A DNA stretch of 64,000 bases from Deltaproteobacteria bacterium (GCA_031276865.1 JAISMF010000106.1:62001-126000); one strand, 5' to 3'; numbered from the stretch's first letter, positions 41,663 through 50,684 are shown. The notes: generated from the letters alone by a model not told the origin. Numbers and translations are program-made.

Positions 41663-42814
41663 TCAGATCTGATCGAGCTTCTCCAAAGACTGGGTCACGT
41701 AGTCGCGGGATAAAAGTTCCGGATCCACGGAGGGAAAGAAGGTGGGGCCGGTTTCGCACTCGGAGGAGGCTATGCGGGTGAGGACCCCGCATTTCTGGAG
41801 GCAGTTCAAGGCCTTCCCCACGTAGGGGGTGGGGGTTTTAAGCTCGTAGGCCAGGGCCACCAGGCCCATCCTCCTCACCCCCCCGGACTCCTTGTAGGCG
41901 CTCAAGATAAGTTCCATGATCCTGACCGAGAGATCCTTCAAGGCCCCTATGCTCAAAGGGGTCAGGATGGACAAAACGGGCGTGCGGGTGAGGAAATAGT
42001 CGGTGAGCCTTCGGGTGAACTCGCCTCCGAAGATTACGATGATCCAGCTTATGTAGAGCCAGACCATGAAGAAGGGGACGATGGCGAAGGAGCCGTAGAC
42101 GGCGTTGTAGCTGGTTATGTAGATGATGGTTTTGAGGTAGAACTTCTGGAAGAGCTGGAAGACAAGCCCCGTTATCAAGCCCCCCATAAGCCGCTCCCTC
42201 CAGCCCACTATGCCCCGGCTGAAATAGCTGTAGGTCCAGGCCAGAACCGTCCACCAGATGATCACGGGGAACACCTTTATGAGGACGGAGGTGAGGGGCT
42301 TGAAGCGCAGGGCCACGGCTATCTTGTTGTTGGAGAAGGCCAAAGATTCGATGAAGATGTTGGAGGAGCCGGCCGCGATGAGGAAGATGGGGATGACCAG
42401 CATGATGGTGAGGTAGTCCGCCGCCCGATGCAGCGGCTGCCTATCGGAGAGGTAGCCGAAGATCTTGGAGAAGTTCATCTCCAGCTGCCATAAAAGCCCG
42501 TAGACCGACCAGAAGATGACGGCCAGGGCGGTGAAGACCAAAAGCGATCCGGAAAAGTTGGAGATGAGGTTCTCGGCGAAGCGGGTGAGGGTGTTTAAGA
42601 TGGCCTCCTGGCCGGAGAAGTTCTCCATCAGGGCCCGGTTCAAGGCCTCTTCGAGACCCATGGACTTGGCCACGGCGAAGCAGATGGCCAGAACCGGCAC
42701 CACCGCGAGCGAGGTGTAGAAGGACAAAGCGGCGGCCAGGAGGGGCCAGTTGGTGACCCCCGAACGGTCCAGACGGTCGTAGACGTCGACCACCCAGTCA
42801 ATGGGGTTTCTCAC
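41663..42814 (-). CDS. YihY/UPF0761 family inner-membrane protein
   Basis: Six membrane segments in the first 290 residues: LLAAALSFYTSLAVVPVLAICFAVA, LLVFTALAVIFWSVYGLLW, TIMLVIPIFLIAAGSS, LIKVFPVIIWWTVLAWTYSYF, the GLITGLVFQLFQ segment and FAIVPFFMVWLYISWIIVIFGGEF. The last is the family signature (PFFxxWLYxxWxxxLxGAEF-type). A C-terminal cytosolic domain of about 100 residues looks like a winged helix (LVALAYELKTPTPYVGKALNCLQKCGVL). Early annotation as RNase BN has been refuted for this family, and the role is unknown. The start overlaps the upstream ntrX-like gene by 17 bases. Confidence 0.88.
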   Translation of the reverse strand: MRNPIDWVVDVYDRLDRSGVTNWPLLAAALSFYTSLAVVPVLAICFAVAKSMGLEEALNRALMENFSGQEAILNTLTRFAENLISNFSGSLLVFTALAVIFWSVYGLLWQLEMNFSKIFGYLSDRQPLHRAADYLTIMLVIPIFLIAAGSSNIFIESLAFSNNKIAVALRFKPLTSVLIKVFPVIIWWTVLAWTYSYFSRGIVGWRERLMGGLITGLVFQLFQKFYLKTIIYITSYNAVYGSFAIVPFFMVWLYISWIIVIFGGEFTRRLTDYFLTRTPVLSILTPLSIGALKDLSVRIMELILSAYKESGGVRRMGLVALAYELKTPTPYVGKALNCLQKCGVLTRIASSECETGPTFFPSVDPELLSRDYVTQSLEKLDQI

Positions 42815-44204
42815 CGGCGGCGCCTTTCGTCTCTTCCCGGATGTCCAGCTCGTGGAGCTTCTTGTGAATGGTGGTGCGGTCCAGGCCCACGCTCTCGGCG
42901 GTTTTGGTGATGTTTCCCTCGTGGGCCTCCAGCTGGGCGGTGAAGTAGCGCCGCTCGAACTCGGCCTTGGCCTCCCGGTAGGGAAGCTTCAGCCAGGACG
43001 CCTTTAAAAGCTCCCCCGCGGACGTCTCCGGCGCTCCGTCCGCGGAGCCGGGGTTTCGGGGATCCGCGTCTATGACCGGCCCGGGGGTGGTGATGGCGAG
43101 CCTTTCGATGGTGTTCTTCAGCTCCCGGATGTTTCCCGGCCAAGGGCGCCTTTTGAGCTCCTCTAAAAACAGGGGGTCCAAAGTCTTGGGGGGGAGGTTG
43201 TTGGTTTCCAGGCACTCCTTTAAAAAAAGCTCGGCGAGTCCGGGGATGTCCTCCAGGCGCTCCCGGAGGGGCGGCACCGCCAAAGGCACCACGTTCAAGC
43301 GGTAGTATAGATCGTTTCTGAAATTCCCCTTCTCGATTTCCAAAAGGAGATCCTTGTTGGAGGCGGCTATGACGCGCACGTCCACGCCGATGGTCTTGGT
43401 CCCCCCCACCCTTTCGAACTTCTGCTCCTGGAGGATCCGCAAGATCTTGGCCTGGGTTTTCAGGGACATGTCCCCTATCTCGTCTAGGAACAAAGTCGAG
43501 TGGTTGGCCAGATCGAAGCGGCCCAGGCGCCGGCGGTCGGCCCCGGTGAAGGCCCCGCGCTCGTGGCCGAAGAGCTCGCTTTCCACGAGCTCTTCGGGGA
43601 TGGCGGCGCAGTTTATCTCGATCATGGGGCGATCCCTGCGCAGGGAAAAGTCGTGGACGGCCTGGGCCACCACCTCCTTACCGGAGCCGTTCTCGCCGGT
43701 TATGAGAACCGAGGCGGGGGTGCGGGCCACCAAACGAATGGTCTCCATAAGTTCCCGCATGGTTTTCGAGCTCCCCACGTAGAGCTTCTCCCCGCGGGGG
43801 ACCCGGCTTTTTAAAATCAGGTTCTCGTTCGCGAGCTTCCGGAAGTCCAGGGCCCTTTTCACGGTCAAAATCAGCTTGTCCGCGGAAAGGGGCTTCTCGA
43901 TGAAGTCGAAGGCCCCGTTTTTAACGGCCCTCACGGCCGTCTCCACGTTTCCGTGGCCGGAGATGATGATCACCGGGACGCCCTGGTAGTCCTCCCGGAC
44001 CTTTTCCAGCACCCGGAAACCCGCTTCGGAGTCGTCCATCCATAAATCGAGGATGAGCAGATCCGGAAGGGTCTCCTCTAAGCGCTCGAAGGCCTCGGCC
44101 GGGCTCGAGGCCTGGGAGACGAGGTAGCCCTCGTCTCCTAAAAGCCCCCCCAGGGTGACCCGGATGTCCTTCTCGTCGTCCACTATGAGGATGGTTTCGG
44201 CCAT
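42798..44204 (-). CDS. NtrX-like sigma-54-dependent response regulator
   Basis: Three domains. The receiver (1-120) has the phospho-acceptor Asp in LLILDLWMDD and Lys in DFIEKPL. The AAA+ domain (about 135-375) has Walker A GENGSGKE, the GAFTGA loop that contacts sigma-54, Walker B TLFLDEIGDM and the arginine-finger region PWPGNIREL. The C-terminal Fis-type helix-turn-helix has ITKTAESVGLDRTTIHKKLHEL. The receiver and HTH resemble NtrX, but the membrane kinase NtrY that usually precedes it is absent, so its kinase must be encoded elsewhere. Flanked by rimI (24 bases) and yihY (overlap), likely one transcript. Confidence 0.92.
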   Translation of the reverse strand: MAETILIVDDEKDIRVTLGGLLGDEGYLVSQASSPAEAFERLEETLPDLLILDLWMDDSEAGFRVLEKVREDYQGVPVIIISGHGNVETAVRAVKNGAFDFIEKPLSADKLILTVKRALDFRKLANENLILKSRVPRGEKLYVGSSKTMRELMETIRLVARTPASVLITGENGSGKEVVAQAVHDFSLRRDRPMIEINCAAIPEELVESELFGHERGAFTGADRRRLGRFDLANHSTLFLDEIGDMSLKTQAKILRILQEQKFERVGGTKTIGVDVRVIAASNKDLLLEIEKGNFRNDLYYRLNVVPLAVPPLRERLEDIPGLAELFLKECLETNNLPPKTLDPLFLEELKRRPWPGNIRELKNTIERLAITTPGPVIDADPRNPGSADGAPETSAGELLKASWLKLPYREAKAEFERRYFTAQLEAHEGNITKTAESVGLDRTTIHKKLHELDIREETKGAAGEKPH

Positions 44205-44228
44205 CGCCAGGCGCCTTTCACCGAAAAA

Positions 44229-44702
44229 TCAGGTATTCGCGAGCCCCTCTCCGGAGCGGAGCTCCAGAGTCATGAGGATGGCGTCGGAACCGTCCTTGTA
44301 ATAGCCCTTCCGCCGGCCCACCCGGCGGAAGCCGGAGCTTTCGTAAAGGGCCAAAGCCGCCGGGTTCCGCTCGGAGACCTCCAGATGGATCCTCCCGCAT
44401 TCCCCGGCCCGGGCGAGATTGAAAACGGCTTTTAAAAGCCTTCTTCCGAGGCCCCTCCCCCGCTCCTCTTTTTTCACCGCGAGGCTTAAGAGATGGCATT
44501 CGCCTAAAACGAGCCAGCTAAAGGAGTAGCCCAAAAGCGCGCCCTCCCTAAAGATCCCCAGGGGCACGGAGCAGGGGCGATCCAGCTCGTCTTGGAGGCA
44601 GGCGAAGCTCCAGGGATCGCTGAAGCTCTCCCGCTCGATGCGGTAGAGAGCGGGGAGATCGTCCTCCCCGAGCCTTCTAAGCCGGAGGAAAATTTTTTCC
44701 AT
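44229..44702 (-). CDS. rimI: Ribosomal-protein S18 alanine N-acetyltransferase (RimI)
   Basis: GNAT acetyltransferase, here 157 aa. LYRIERESFSDPWSFACLQDEL is the characteristic RimI N-terminal block. The acetyl-CoA motif is KKEERGRGLGRRLLKAV, followed by IHLEVSERNPAALALYESSGFRRVGRRKGYY, including the conserved Asn and Tyr. It acetylates the N-terminus of S18 and sometimes other Ala/Ser N-termini. First gene of the rimI-regulator-yihY group. Confidence 0.9.
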   Translation of the reverse strand: MEKIFLRLRRLGEDDLPALYRIERESFSDPWSFACLQDELDRPCSVPLGIFREGALLGYSFSWLVLGECHLLSLAVKKEERGRGLGRRLLKAVFNLARAGECGRIHLEVSERNPAALALYESSGFRRVGRRKGYYKDGSDAILMTLELRSGEGLANT

Positions 44703-44740
44703 GATAGCAAAAAACCGCTTTTCCGGCCTCCCGAGGGGCT

Positions 44741-44768
44741 AAAACGGCCCGCCGCTTCCGGCGGCGGG
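44741..44768 (-). terminator. Possible terminator after the PTS genes
   Basis: CCCGCCGC-TTCCG-GCGGCGGG is a perfect 8-bp stem. On the minus strand it is followed after three bases by four T. It lies between the EIIC stop and rimI. The T run is short and offset. Confidence 0.4.
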
Positions 44769-44904
44769 ATTCCATGGTCCTTTCCCGGCCTCTTTAATTC
44801 GAAGGCGTTTAAGGCTCATCGCCTCCGAAGCTTTTCCGGCTTCCGGCGCCTTTCCCGCCCCCCGGCGCCGCCGGCGGGCGCCGGGAAAACTCCGGAAGCG
44901 TATT

Positions 44905-45615
44905 CTACAGCCTCGAGAGGATGAGAACCAGAGCCCCGACGCTCAAACCGGCGAGGTAGGGCGGGAAGGACCCCCGGGAAAGGAAGGCGGCCACGCCCAG
45001 AAAGGCGGTGAGCGGGGCGAGGGGGTGGAGCCGGGCCGCCAGGGCGAAAAAGGAGGGGGGGAGGAAGGCCGCCGCCAGAAAGAGGATGCCGCTTAAAAAG
45101 AGGGCGGCGGCGGAAAGGAACGCGAGGGAGAGGAGGAAGGTCTCCAACAAGCCCGCCAAGTTCCGCGAGAAGAAGGGGGGATCGGCCTCCCCCCGGAGGA
45201 TGGACTCCCTTAAGGATCCGACGATCCTTCCGGCCAGGCGGCGGTTGAGGCGGTCCTGGAGGATTAAGAGCCACGCGGCCGCCGGAACGAGGACGAAGAC
45301 CAAAGAGACGAGGCTGGAAGGCTCCGGGGGGCGGGGATGAAAGACCAGGAATATTTCCAAAGCGATTATCCCGGCGCTCACGGCGAGACCCGGGTTGGGG
45401 GTGTGGGAGCCGCCCACGGGGACGGTCCAAAACCAGAGAAGCTCCGACCAGAGGCCCAGGGCCAGGCCCTGGGCCGGAAGTCCGGCGAGGCTTCCCACCA
45501 CGGCCCCGGTCATCAAGGGCCGGCCGCACATGCTCTGGAGGAAGGCCCGGCGGTCCAGATTCAAAAGCGCCCCCGCCAACAGCGGAAAAAGAAATCCGGA
45601 CACCCCCGCCCTCAT
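44905..45615 (-). CDS. Mannose/sorbose-family PTS EIIC component
   Basis: Membrane channel subunit of the mannose-type phosphotransferase system. About seven hydrophobic segments. PLMTGAVVGSLAGLPAQGLALGLWSELLW and VPVGGSHTPNPGLAVSAG match the EIIC-Man signature. At 236 aa it is slightly shorter than usual (about 260). The start overlaps the EIIB stop by ATGA. No EIID, which normally completes the membrane complex, is encoded after it: the next gene is rimI, about 200 bases on. So sugar transport is doubtful unless EIID is encoded elsewhere. Confidence 0.85.
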   Translation of the reverse strand: MRAGVSGFLFPLLAGALLNLDRRAFLQSMCGRPLMTGAVVGSLAGLPAQGLALGLWSELLWFWTVPVGGSHTPNPGLAVSAGIIALEIFLVFHPRPPEPSSLVSLVFVLVPAAAWLLILQDRLNRRLAGRIVGSLRESILRGEADPPFFSRNLAGLLETFLLSLAFLSAAALFLSGILFLAAAFLPPSFFALAARLHPLAPLTAFLGVAAFLSRGSFPPYLAGLSVGALVLILSRL

Positions 45616-46118
45616 TCCGGAATCCAGGAGTGCTTCTCCGGCGAGTAGGGGCGGTTTTTCGAGCCGAGGCCGTTGAAGTAGAGCGTCCCCACCAGGCCGT
45701 GGAGCTCGTTTAGGACCAGGGATTCCCGGGGTCCCACGGAGAAGGCCGCGGTCAGGGAGCGCCGCCCGGGCTCCCTGGAGGTGAAGTTTCCGAGGTTCAA
45801 AGACGGAAGCGGGGTTCCCTCCCGCACGGCCTCCAAAGCGGAATCCGGGCCGCGGAAGATGGCCAGGAAGCGTTGGTCGCGGCCGTCCCGGCGCTTCAGG
45901 AAGTCCGCGAGCTCCACCGGGGGGACGTAGTCCGCGCCCAAGATGGGGTAGTCCCCGGACTGGAGGGTGCTGTTGTAGACGTCCTGCATTTCAAAACTTT
46001 GGGAGAGCTTCCCGTCCGCCACGATTATCCGGTTCACCCTGAGGGCCGCGAGGGCCGGAGACGACATGATCTGTCCGTGGATGAGGCGTTCGTCCACGCG
46101 GGCGAGGATGATGGGCAA
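45612..46118 (-). CDS. Mannose/sorbose-family PTS EIIB component
   Basis: Cytosolic phosphocarrier, 168 aa. ILARVDERLIHGQIMSS holds the phosphorylated His (residue 14) in the RxDxRLIHGQ motif. RIIVADGKLSQSFEMQDVYNSTL and LNLGNFTSREPGRRSL are typical of the family, although the second block is more variable. It receives phosphate from EIIA (46,344-46,817) and would pass it to sugar through EIIC. Coupled to EIIC by a 4-base overlap, and separated from EIIA by 225 bases that include a long palindrome. Confidence 0.9.
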   Translation of the reverse strand: MPIILARVDERLIHGQIMSSPALAALRVNRIIVADGKLSQSFEMQDVYNSTLQSGDYPILGADYVPPVELADFLKRRDGRDQRFLAIFRGPDSALEAVREGTPLPSLNLGNFTSREPGRRSLTAAFSVGPRESLVLNELHGLVGTLYFNGLGSKNRPYSPEKHSWIPE

Positions 46119-46204
46119 GGGCGCGCTCCACGGGGAAAAGGTCGTCCTTTTCCGGAAAATCGGCGGAAAAAGAGGGGCCGGGGCTTGGCGGGACGCCGAA
46201 AAGG

Positions 46205-46232
46205 GCCCGCGGGGCGCTAGCGCCCCGCGGGC
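46205..46232. repeat. Perfect 28-bp palindrome between EIIA and EIIB
   Basis: GCCCGCGGGGCGCT followed directly by its reverse complement. As RNA it would form a very stable hairpin in the EIIA-EIIB message, with no T run. It could limit read-through or protect the upstream transcript end. Confidence 0.75.
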
Positions 46233-46343
46233 GGAAAGCGAAAAAACGGCCGAAAGCGGAAAAAACCGCTCTGGAAGGCCCGCGAAGGGGAGGGAGGAGC
46301 GTCCGGGGAAAAGAGCCCGGGGGAACCAAGCCTGGAAAAAGCC

Positions 46344-46817
46344 TCAGGCGGGGTTCTTTTTCCCCTTTTTCCCCTTGTCCGGCTCCCCGCCCAAGGCCGG
46401 GGCGTCGAAGAGGTTCAGCATGACCGAGCCCACCCTGATGCCTAAAGTGGCGTACTTGGCGCACTCGCTGGCCAGCTCCACCAGGCTTATGTCCGGCTTC
46501 GCCCGGCGCCACTGCAGGGCCCGGATGAGCATGGCGAGGTTCACTCCGGAGAGCACCTCCACCTGATCCTTTTTCAGATACGGAAGACTCACGTTGCAGG
46601 CCGTGCCTCCGAAGAGATCGGTCAAAACGAGCACGGGGTTCCCGCCGGAGGAGGCGGTTTTCACCGCCCTCTCCACCAGGCGGGCGTGGTCGTCGGGATG
46701 GGCCCCCTCCCGGATGGCCACCGCCTGGCAGTTCTCCCGGGTTTTAAGGAGGAATTCCGCCACCTTGAGAAAGTTTTCCGCCAGATCCTCATGGCAGACC
46801 ATTACCACGCTAATCAA
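46344..46817 (-). CDS. Mannose-family PTS EIIA component
   Basis: Cytosolic phosphocarrier, 157 aa. VVMVCHEDLAENFL carries the phosphorylated His (residue 9). NPVLVLTDLFGGTACNVSLPYL is the conserved core. It accepts phosphate from HPr, which is not encoded in the window. The start is TTG with GTGGGG upstream, giving a normal family N-terminus. The end has a short basic tail (DKGKKGKKNPA). In related bacteria the EIIA-Man gene next to rapZ and hpf is thought to act in regulation more than in sugar uptake (inference). Confidence 0.9.
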   Translation of the reverse strand: MISVVMVCHEDLAENFLKVAEFLLKTRENCQAVAIREGAHPDDHARLVERAVKTASSGGNPVLVLTDLFGGTACNVSLPYLKKDQVEVLSGVNLAMLIRALQWRRAKPDISLVELASECAKYATLGIRVGSVMLNLFDAPALGGEPDKGKKGKKNPA

Positions 46818-46940
46818 TTTTCCCCACCTGTCGAAGTTTCTCGGCCCCCCCGCCCCCGCGAAAAAGGAAAGGGAGGCCCGAAGCGGCCCGAAGCCCCCGG
46901 GCCGCCGGAAAAAAAGCCTCGTCGTCTTGGAGCGCCCCCC

Positions 46941-47813
46941 TCAGACCACGTCCCGGTGCCTTAAAACCAGGGAGCCCCGGTAGTCCTCCTTCATCCTCTC
47001 CCAGAGCTGGACGGCTATGGCCACGCTGCGGTGCTGGCCCCCGGTGCAGCCCACCGCGATGGTGAGGTAGGACTTTCCGGAGTTCTGGTAGAGGGGGAGG
47101 AGGAAGAGGACTAAGTCGTGGAGCTTGTTCAAAAAATCCCTGGACTCGGAAAAGGACATGACGTAGTCGTTAACGTCCCGGTCCCTGCCGTCCAGGTGCC
47201 TCAAGCGGGCCACGTAGAAGGGGTTGGGAAGGAAACGCACGTCCATGATGAGATCCGCCTCCGGCGGGAGGCCGTTTTTAAACCCGAAGGAGAGCACCTC
47301 CACCGAGAGGCTGCGGCGTTCCCCGGAGTCCAACAGCCGCTTTAAAACCAGCTCCCTCAGACCGGGGGCCGTGAGATCGGAGGTGTCCACGATTAAATCG
47401 CTTTCCCTCCGCAAAGGGGCCAGGCGCTCCCTCTCCATGCCGATGGCCGAGACGAGGCCCCCGTCCGGGGCCAGGGGATGCGCCCTTCGGGTCTCCGAAA
47501 AGCGCTTCACCAGGATCTGGTCGGCCGCCTCCAGGAAGAGGAGCTTCAGCTCGTAGCCCATCTCCCTGGCCTCCTGGAAGACCTTGGCGTGGTGCCGCAC
47601 CAGATCGCTCTCCCTCGCGTCCATGCCCACGGCCAGGCGGATGAAGTCCCCGCTCTGCTTCCTCAAGGTGAGGAGGACGGGGAGGAGGAGGACGGGAAGG
47701 TTGTCGATGGCCAGAAAGCCGTGATCCTCCAGGCTTTTCAAAGCCGAGGACTTACCCGAGCCCGAAAGGCCCGTGACCACGACGATCAGGCCCTCTTTAG
47801 TGCGCTCGTTCAA
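46941..47813 (-). CDS. rapZ: RNase adapter RapZ
   Basis: P-loop protein, 290 aa, with Walker A TGLSGSGKSSALK, Walker B-like LLFLEAADQILVKRFSETRRAHPL and the C-terminal signature VGCTGGQHRSVAIA. In enterobacteria RapZ guides RNase E to the GlmZ small RNA and senses glucosamine-6-phosphate. In deltaproteobacteria only the family and the PTS linkage are certain. It precedes the EIIA gene by 124 bases. The 216-base gap after hpf is AT-rich and may hold a second promoter. Confidence 0.95.
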   Translation of the reverse strand: MNERTKEGLIVVVTGLSGSGKSSALKSLEDHGFLAIDNLPVLLLPVLLTLRKQSGDFIRLAVGMDARESDLVRHHAKVFQEAREMGYELKLLFLEAADQILVKRFSETRRAHPLAPDGGLVSAIGMERERLAPLRRESDLIVDTSDLTAPGLRELVLKRLLDSGERRSLSVEVLSFGFKNGLPPEADLIMDVRFLPNPFYVARLRHLDGRDRDVNDYVMSFSESRDFLNKLHDLVLFLLPLYQNSGKSYLTIAVGCTGGQHRSVAIAVQLWERMKEDYRGSLVLRHRDVV

Positions 47814-48029
47814 AAGATCTCCCGCCCCGAAAGCTCCGCCCGGGCGCCCCCTCCGGAAAAGGGATTCCGCGGAAGACGGCCTCGCGGCCGCCGTTTCCGA
47901 AACGGCGGCGAGACGGAATGTCGCATCGGGTTTTCGCTAAGGCCGTTAAAATAAAAATAAGTTAGCCTTAATCGCGTTAAAATATAAAAAAAAGAAATGC
48001 AATTAAAAGAATTTTACCACGGCCGGACT

Positions 48030-48608
48030 TCAGTCCGCCTGCCGGTGGAAGGTCACCAGCTCCACCAGGCCGCCGCCGGCGTAGCGGAGGAGCCTCAAGG
48101 CGCCGTCATCCTCGTCTATGTAGAGATAGTAGGGAAGCGCGCCGCGGCCGAACTCGTCCAAGGCCCTCTCGGCGTTCATGGTGGCCAAAGGCAGATCGAG
48201 CTTCCGGTGGGGGCCCTTGTGGGCGCCGCCGGAGGCGGCGTCCTCCCAGTTCCCGTCCCCGGAACCATCTTCCTGGAAGAGATCCCCCTCCCGCGGGCCG
48301 TTTTTCAGGGAGCCGCTTTTAAGGTGATCCTTGGCCTTCTCCCGGTGGCGCTTTATCTGCTTCTCCAGCTTGTCCACCACCATGTCCATGGAGGAGTACA
48401 TATCCTCGGATTCGTGCTCGGCCTTTATTTTAAGGCCGTCGGAGCTCAACACCACCACCGCGCGGTGCCTGAACTTCTCTATGGTGAAGGTTATGTCGGC
48501 GTCAAGCACCGAGTCCAGGTATTTTTCCAGTTTGGACAGCTTGTCGACGCCGTAATCGGTGAGCCGCTGCGATGGTTCCATGTGACGAAATGTCACCGTG
48601 TGCTGCAT
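48030..48608 (-). CDS. hpf: Ribosome hibernation promoting factor, long form
   Basis: Binds the 30S decoding centre and drives 100S dimer formation when growth slows. The N-terminal S30AE domain (residues 1-100) has VTFRHMEPSQRLTDYGVDKLSKLEKYL and HRAVVVLSSDGLKIKAEHESEDMYSSMDMVVDKLEKQIKRHREK. The linker leads to the dimerising C-terminal domain ending LPYYLYIDEDDGALRLLRYAGGGLVELV. At 192 aa this is the long type. The ATG at 48,608 with GGAGA upstream is chosen over a longer frame. In proteobacteria hpf usually follows rpoN; rpoN is not here. Confidence 0.93.
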   Translation of the reverse strand: MQHTVTFRHMEPSQRLTDYGVDKLSKLEKYLDSVLDADITFTIEKFRHRAVVVLSSDGLKIKAEHESEDMYSSMDMVVDKLEKQIKRHREKAKDHLKSGSLKNGPREGDLFQEDGSGDGNWEDAASGGAHKGPHRKLDLPLATMNAERALDEFGRGALPYYLYIDEDDGALRLLRYAGGGLVELVTFHRQAD

Positions 48609-49140
48609 AGATTTCTCCAGATTGATTCGCCGGGCCTTGTTTTCCCAGCCCGCGGGGATAGTAGGACGCGCTCTCAAGCCGCCGCGCGGCCGCCGCGGCC
48701 GCGCGCCTCCGGCCGGAGGCCGGCCGCTTTCAAAACGCTCCGCCGGGACGGCGGAAAAATCCTTTCGGCCACCTCCGGCCCAAAAAAACCGGAGCCCGGC
48801 TCCGGCTTTCCTCGCCTAGGGGGGCGGAAAAAGAAGAGACGCCGATCGGGGGGGCGCGTCGGGAAGAGCCGGACGCCCGGACGAAAAGATCCGGCGCCCC
48901 TTGGTAAAATCCGGCGGAGTTCCGGAACCGGCCGGCTAAAGCCTTTGGTTTATTCTATCAAATCGGCCCCCCGAAAAAAAGGGCCGGGGGATTCCAAGGC
49001 GGCCGCCGGCCCTTCGTCCTCAGTCCCCGTTCCCTTGACAGGCGGACCCTCAGGGCTTATCATTATCGGGAAGGGGGACGCCTCCGGCGCCGAAACGCGT
49101 CCCGAGCGCCTTGACACCCCCCCTTTCCGGCGGCCCCCGT
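48609..49140. other. Divergent spacer between hpf and the DUF1178 gene
   Basis: GC-rich with no credible frame. A minus-strand TAGAAT near 48,955 lacks a good -35, so no promoter is called. Confidence 0.45.
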
Positions 49141-49611
49141 ATGCTGATTTTCGATCTCGTATGCCACAACGACCACGCCTTCGAAGGCTGGTTCAAGGAT
49201 CTCTCCGAATTGGAGAAGCAGATTGAGGACAAGCTCCTCTCCTGCCCCGTCTGCGGGAGCACCAAGATAACCCGCCTGCCCTCCACCTTCGGCATCGGCA
49301 GATCCAAAGCCGGGGCGCTTCCCGCCAAAAGCGCCGGAGCGGACGCCCTCCCCGGACCCGCCGCCCTCCAGGAAACGAAAAAGGCCATGCTCTTGCGTCA
49401 ACTGGAGAGCTTGAGCGAGAAGCTGAGGGAGGATTTCGCCGACGTGGGTCCCCAGTTCACGACCGAGGCTTTGAAGATGCACTACGGCGCCGCCCCCAAG
49501 CGCAACATCATGGGAATGTCCACGGAACAGGAGGAGGAGGTCTTAAAAAGCGAGGGGATCGAGTTTTTCAAGGTGCCCATGCTGGTGCGCAAACCAAGCG
49601 TCGCCTCTTAA
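49141..49611 (+). CDS. DUF1178 zinc-binding protein
   Basis: Unknown function. The N-terminus MLIFDLVCHNDHAFEGWFKDLSELEKQ and the zinc-knuckle half LLSCPVCGSTKITRLPS match DUF1178 proteins, which are about 150 aa and common in proteobacteria. Cys9 with Cys45/Cys48 may bind the metal. Residues 60-90 form an Ala/Gly/Pro linker, then a helix and a C-terminal block GMSTEQEEEVLKSEGIEFFKVPMLVRKP. The start ATG at 49,141 begins with the family motif; ten upstream in-frame codons are not conserved in type. Confidence 0.85.
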   Translation: MLIFDLVCHNDHAFEGWFKDLSELEKQIEDKLLSCPVCGSTKITRLPSTFGIGRSKAGALPAKSAGADALPGPAALQETKKAMLLRQLESLSEKLREDFADVGPQFTTEALKMHYGAAPKRNIMGMSTEQEEEVLKSEGIEFFKVPMLVRKPSVAS

Positions 49612-49686
49612 AAGCGTCGCCTCTTAAAAAGGCGCTCCCCCGACCCGGGGGAGGAGAGTTTCCTTTTTTTCCTTTCCGCGTTCCAG

Positions 49687-49726
49687 GGCGCCGGAAAGCC
49701 AGTCCGCGGCTTTCCGGCGCCTTTTT
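49687..49726 (+). terminator. Intrinsic terminator after the DUF1178 gene
   Basis: GGCGCCGGAAAGCC-N7-GGCTTTCCGGCGCC, a perfect 14-bp stem, followed by five T. A second hairpin (CTCCCCCG-ACC-CGGGGGAG, about 49,635-49,653) lies before it without an immediate T run. Confidence 0.9.
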
Positions 49727-50600
49727 CATCCCCCGCCTTTAGGCGTTATAATTACACACATTAATTACAAAATTACCTTATTTTACCATATATTTATTCA
49801 CAAAACACTTCCCGACAGCGCCCCGCCCGCGGGCGCGGCGGCCGGAGACCCGGGCCGGGGATCTTGGCCGCGGACGAAAAATAAGCCCACCCGAAAGGCG
49901 AGGGATTTTCCGGACCGCGGGGCGTTTTCATATCGCCCGTCCTTCAGTCCGGCGCTCAATCTTAAACGAGAAAAATCGGGAAATATTCCTTCAACGCCTC
50001 CGTTCGCCCGCGTGGGAGGCGGATCCGGTTTTCTTCGGCCGGGAAGGCGCGCGCTCGACTAAAGACGTTTTTCATAAAAGGTCGAGAAAAATCGGCCGCG
50101 CCCAAGGCGAGCGTGGTTTACCTCGTAAAAATCCAAACGAACCGCGTCTACCGCCCTCCCAATGACATTCCCGCTAATTTTCGCGGGGAGGCTATGAATA
50201 GCGTAGGCGAACGCGGCCTTTTAGACGCGGCCAGCATGTTCGTCAAGCATTTTCCCAGGTTTTTCATTCCGGTACGAACGCGAGATGGTGAAACCATATT
50301 TTTTAGCCGCGTCCTCACCAAATTCATCAAAGCGTTCAACCATTTTTTCGTTCGCGAGTTAAAAATTTTTTTTGTAATTTCAAGACGGGCTTTATGAATT
50401 AAATCGACAAAAGCCTTGGAACGCGTGATTGTCGCCCACCTCCGGATAAAGGCGGATGAAATCCGGAAACAGTCTAATCAATCATAGGGGATCGAGACGT
50501 CGAAACGAAAATCCATGAAAAAATCGAGGGGACCAAATTAAAGCCCTCCCTCCCGGCGCTCTTCGCCATGATGAAAAACCGAGGCGCCAGCCGGGAAATA
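49727..50600. other. Long spacer, probably decayed sequence
   Basis: No gene supported. Bases 49,740-49,800 are AT-rich. Around 50,225-50,360 a minus-strand frame of about 40 codons (MVERFDEFGEDAAKKYGFTISRSYRN...) looks protein-like, but it is short and has no ribosome binding site, so it may be a gene fragment. Confidence 0.45.
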
Positions 50601-50635
50601 AAACATCCGCGGACGGAGGTTTCCGTCCGCGGATG
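50597..50635 (-). terminator. Intrinsic terminator after the Dyp peroxidase gene
   Basis: CATCCGCGGACGGA-N4-TCCGTCCGCGGATG is a perfect 14-bp stem. On the minus strand TTTTATTT follows. It is 50 bases past the stop. Confidence 0.85.
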
Positions 50636-50684
50636 GATAAAAAAAGGCGCTCTTTGAAAAAAAGGGAGGAAAACGTTTTCCGGC

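Noticed and set aside
50113-50397. 94-codon plus-strand frame
   Set aside because: No credible start context, mixed composition, and a more protein-like short frame on the opposite strand; probably decayed sequence.
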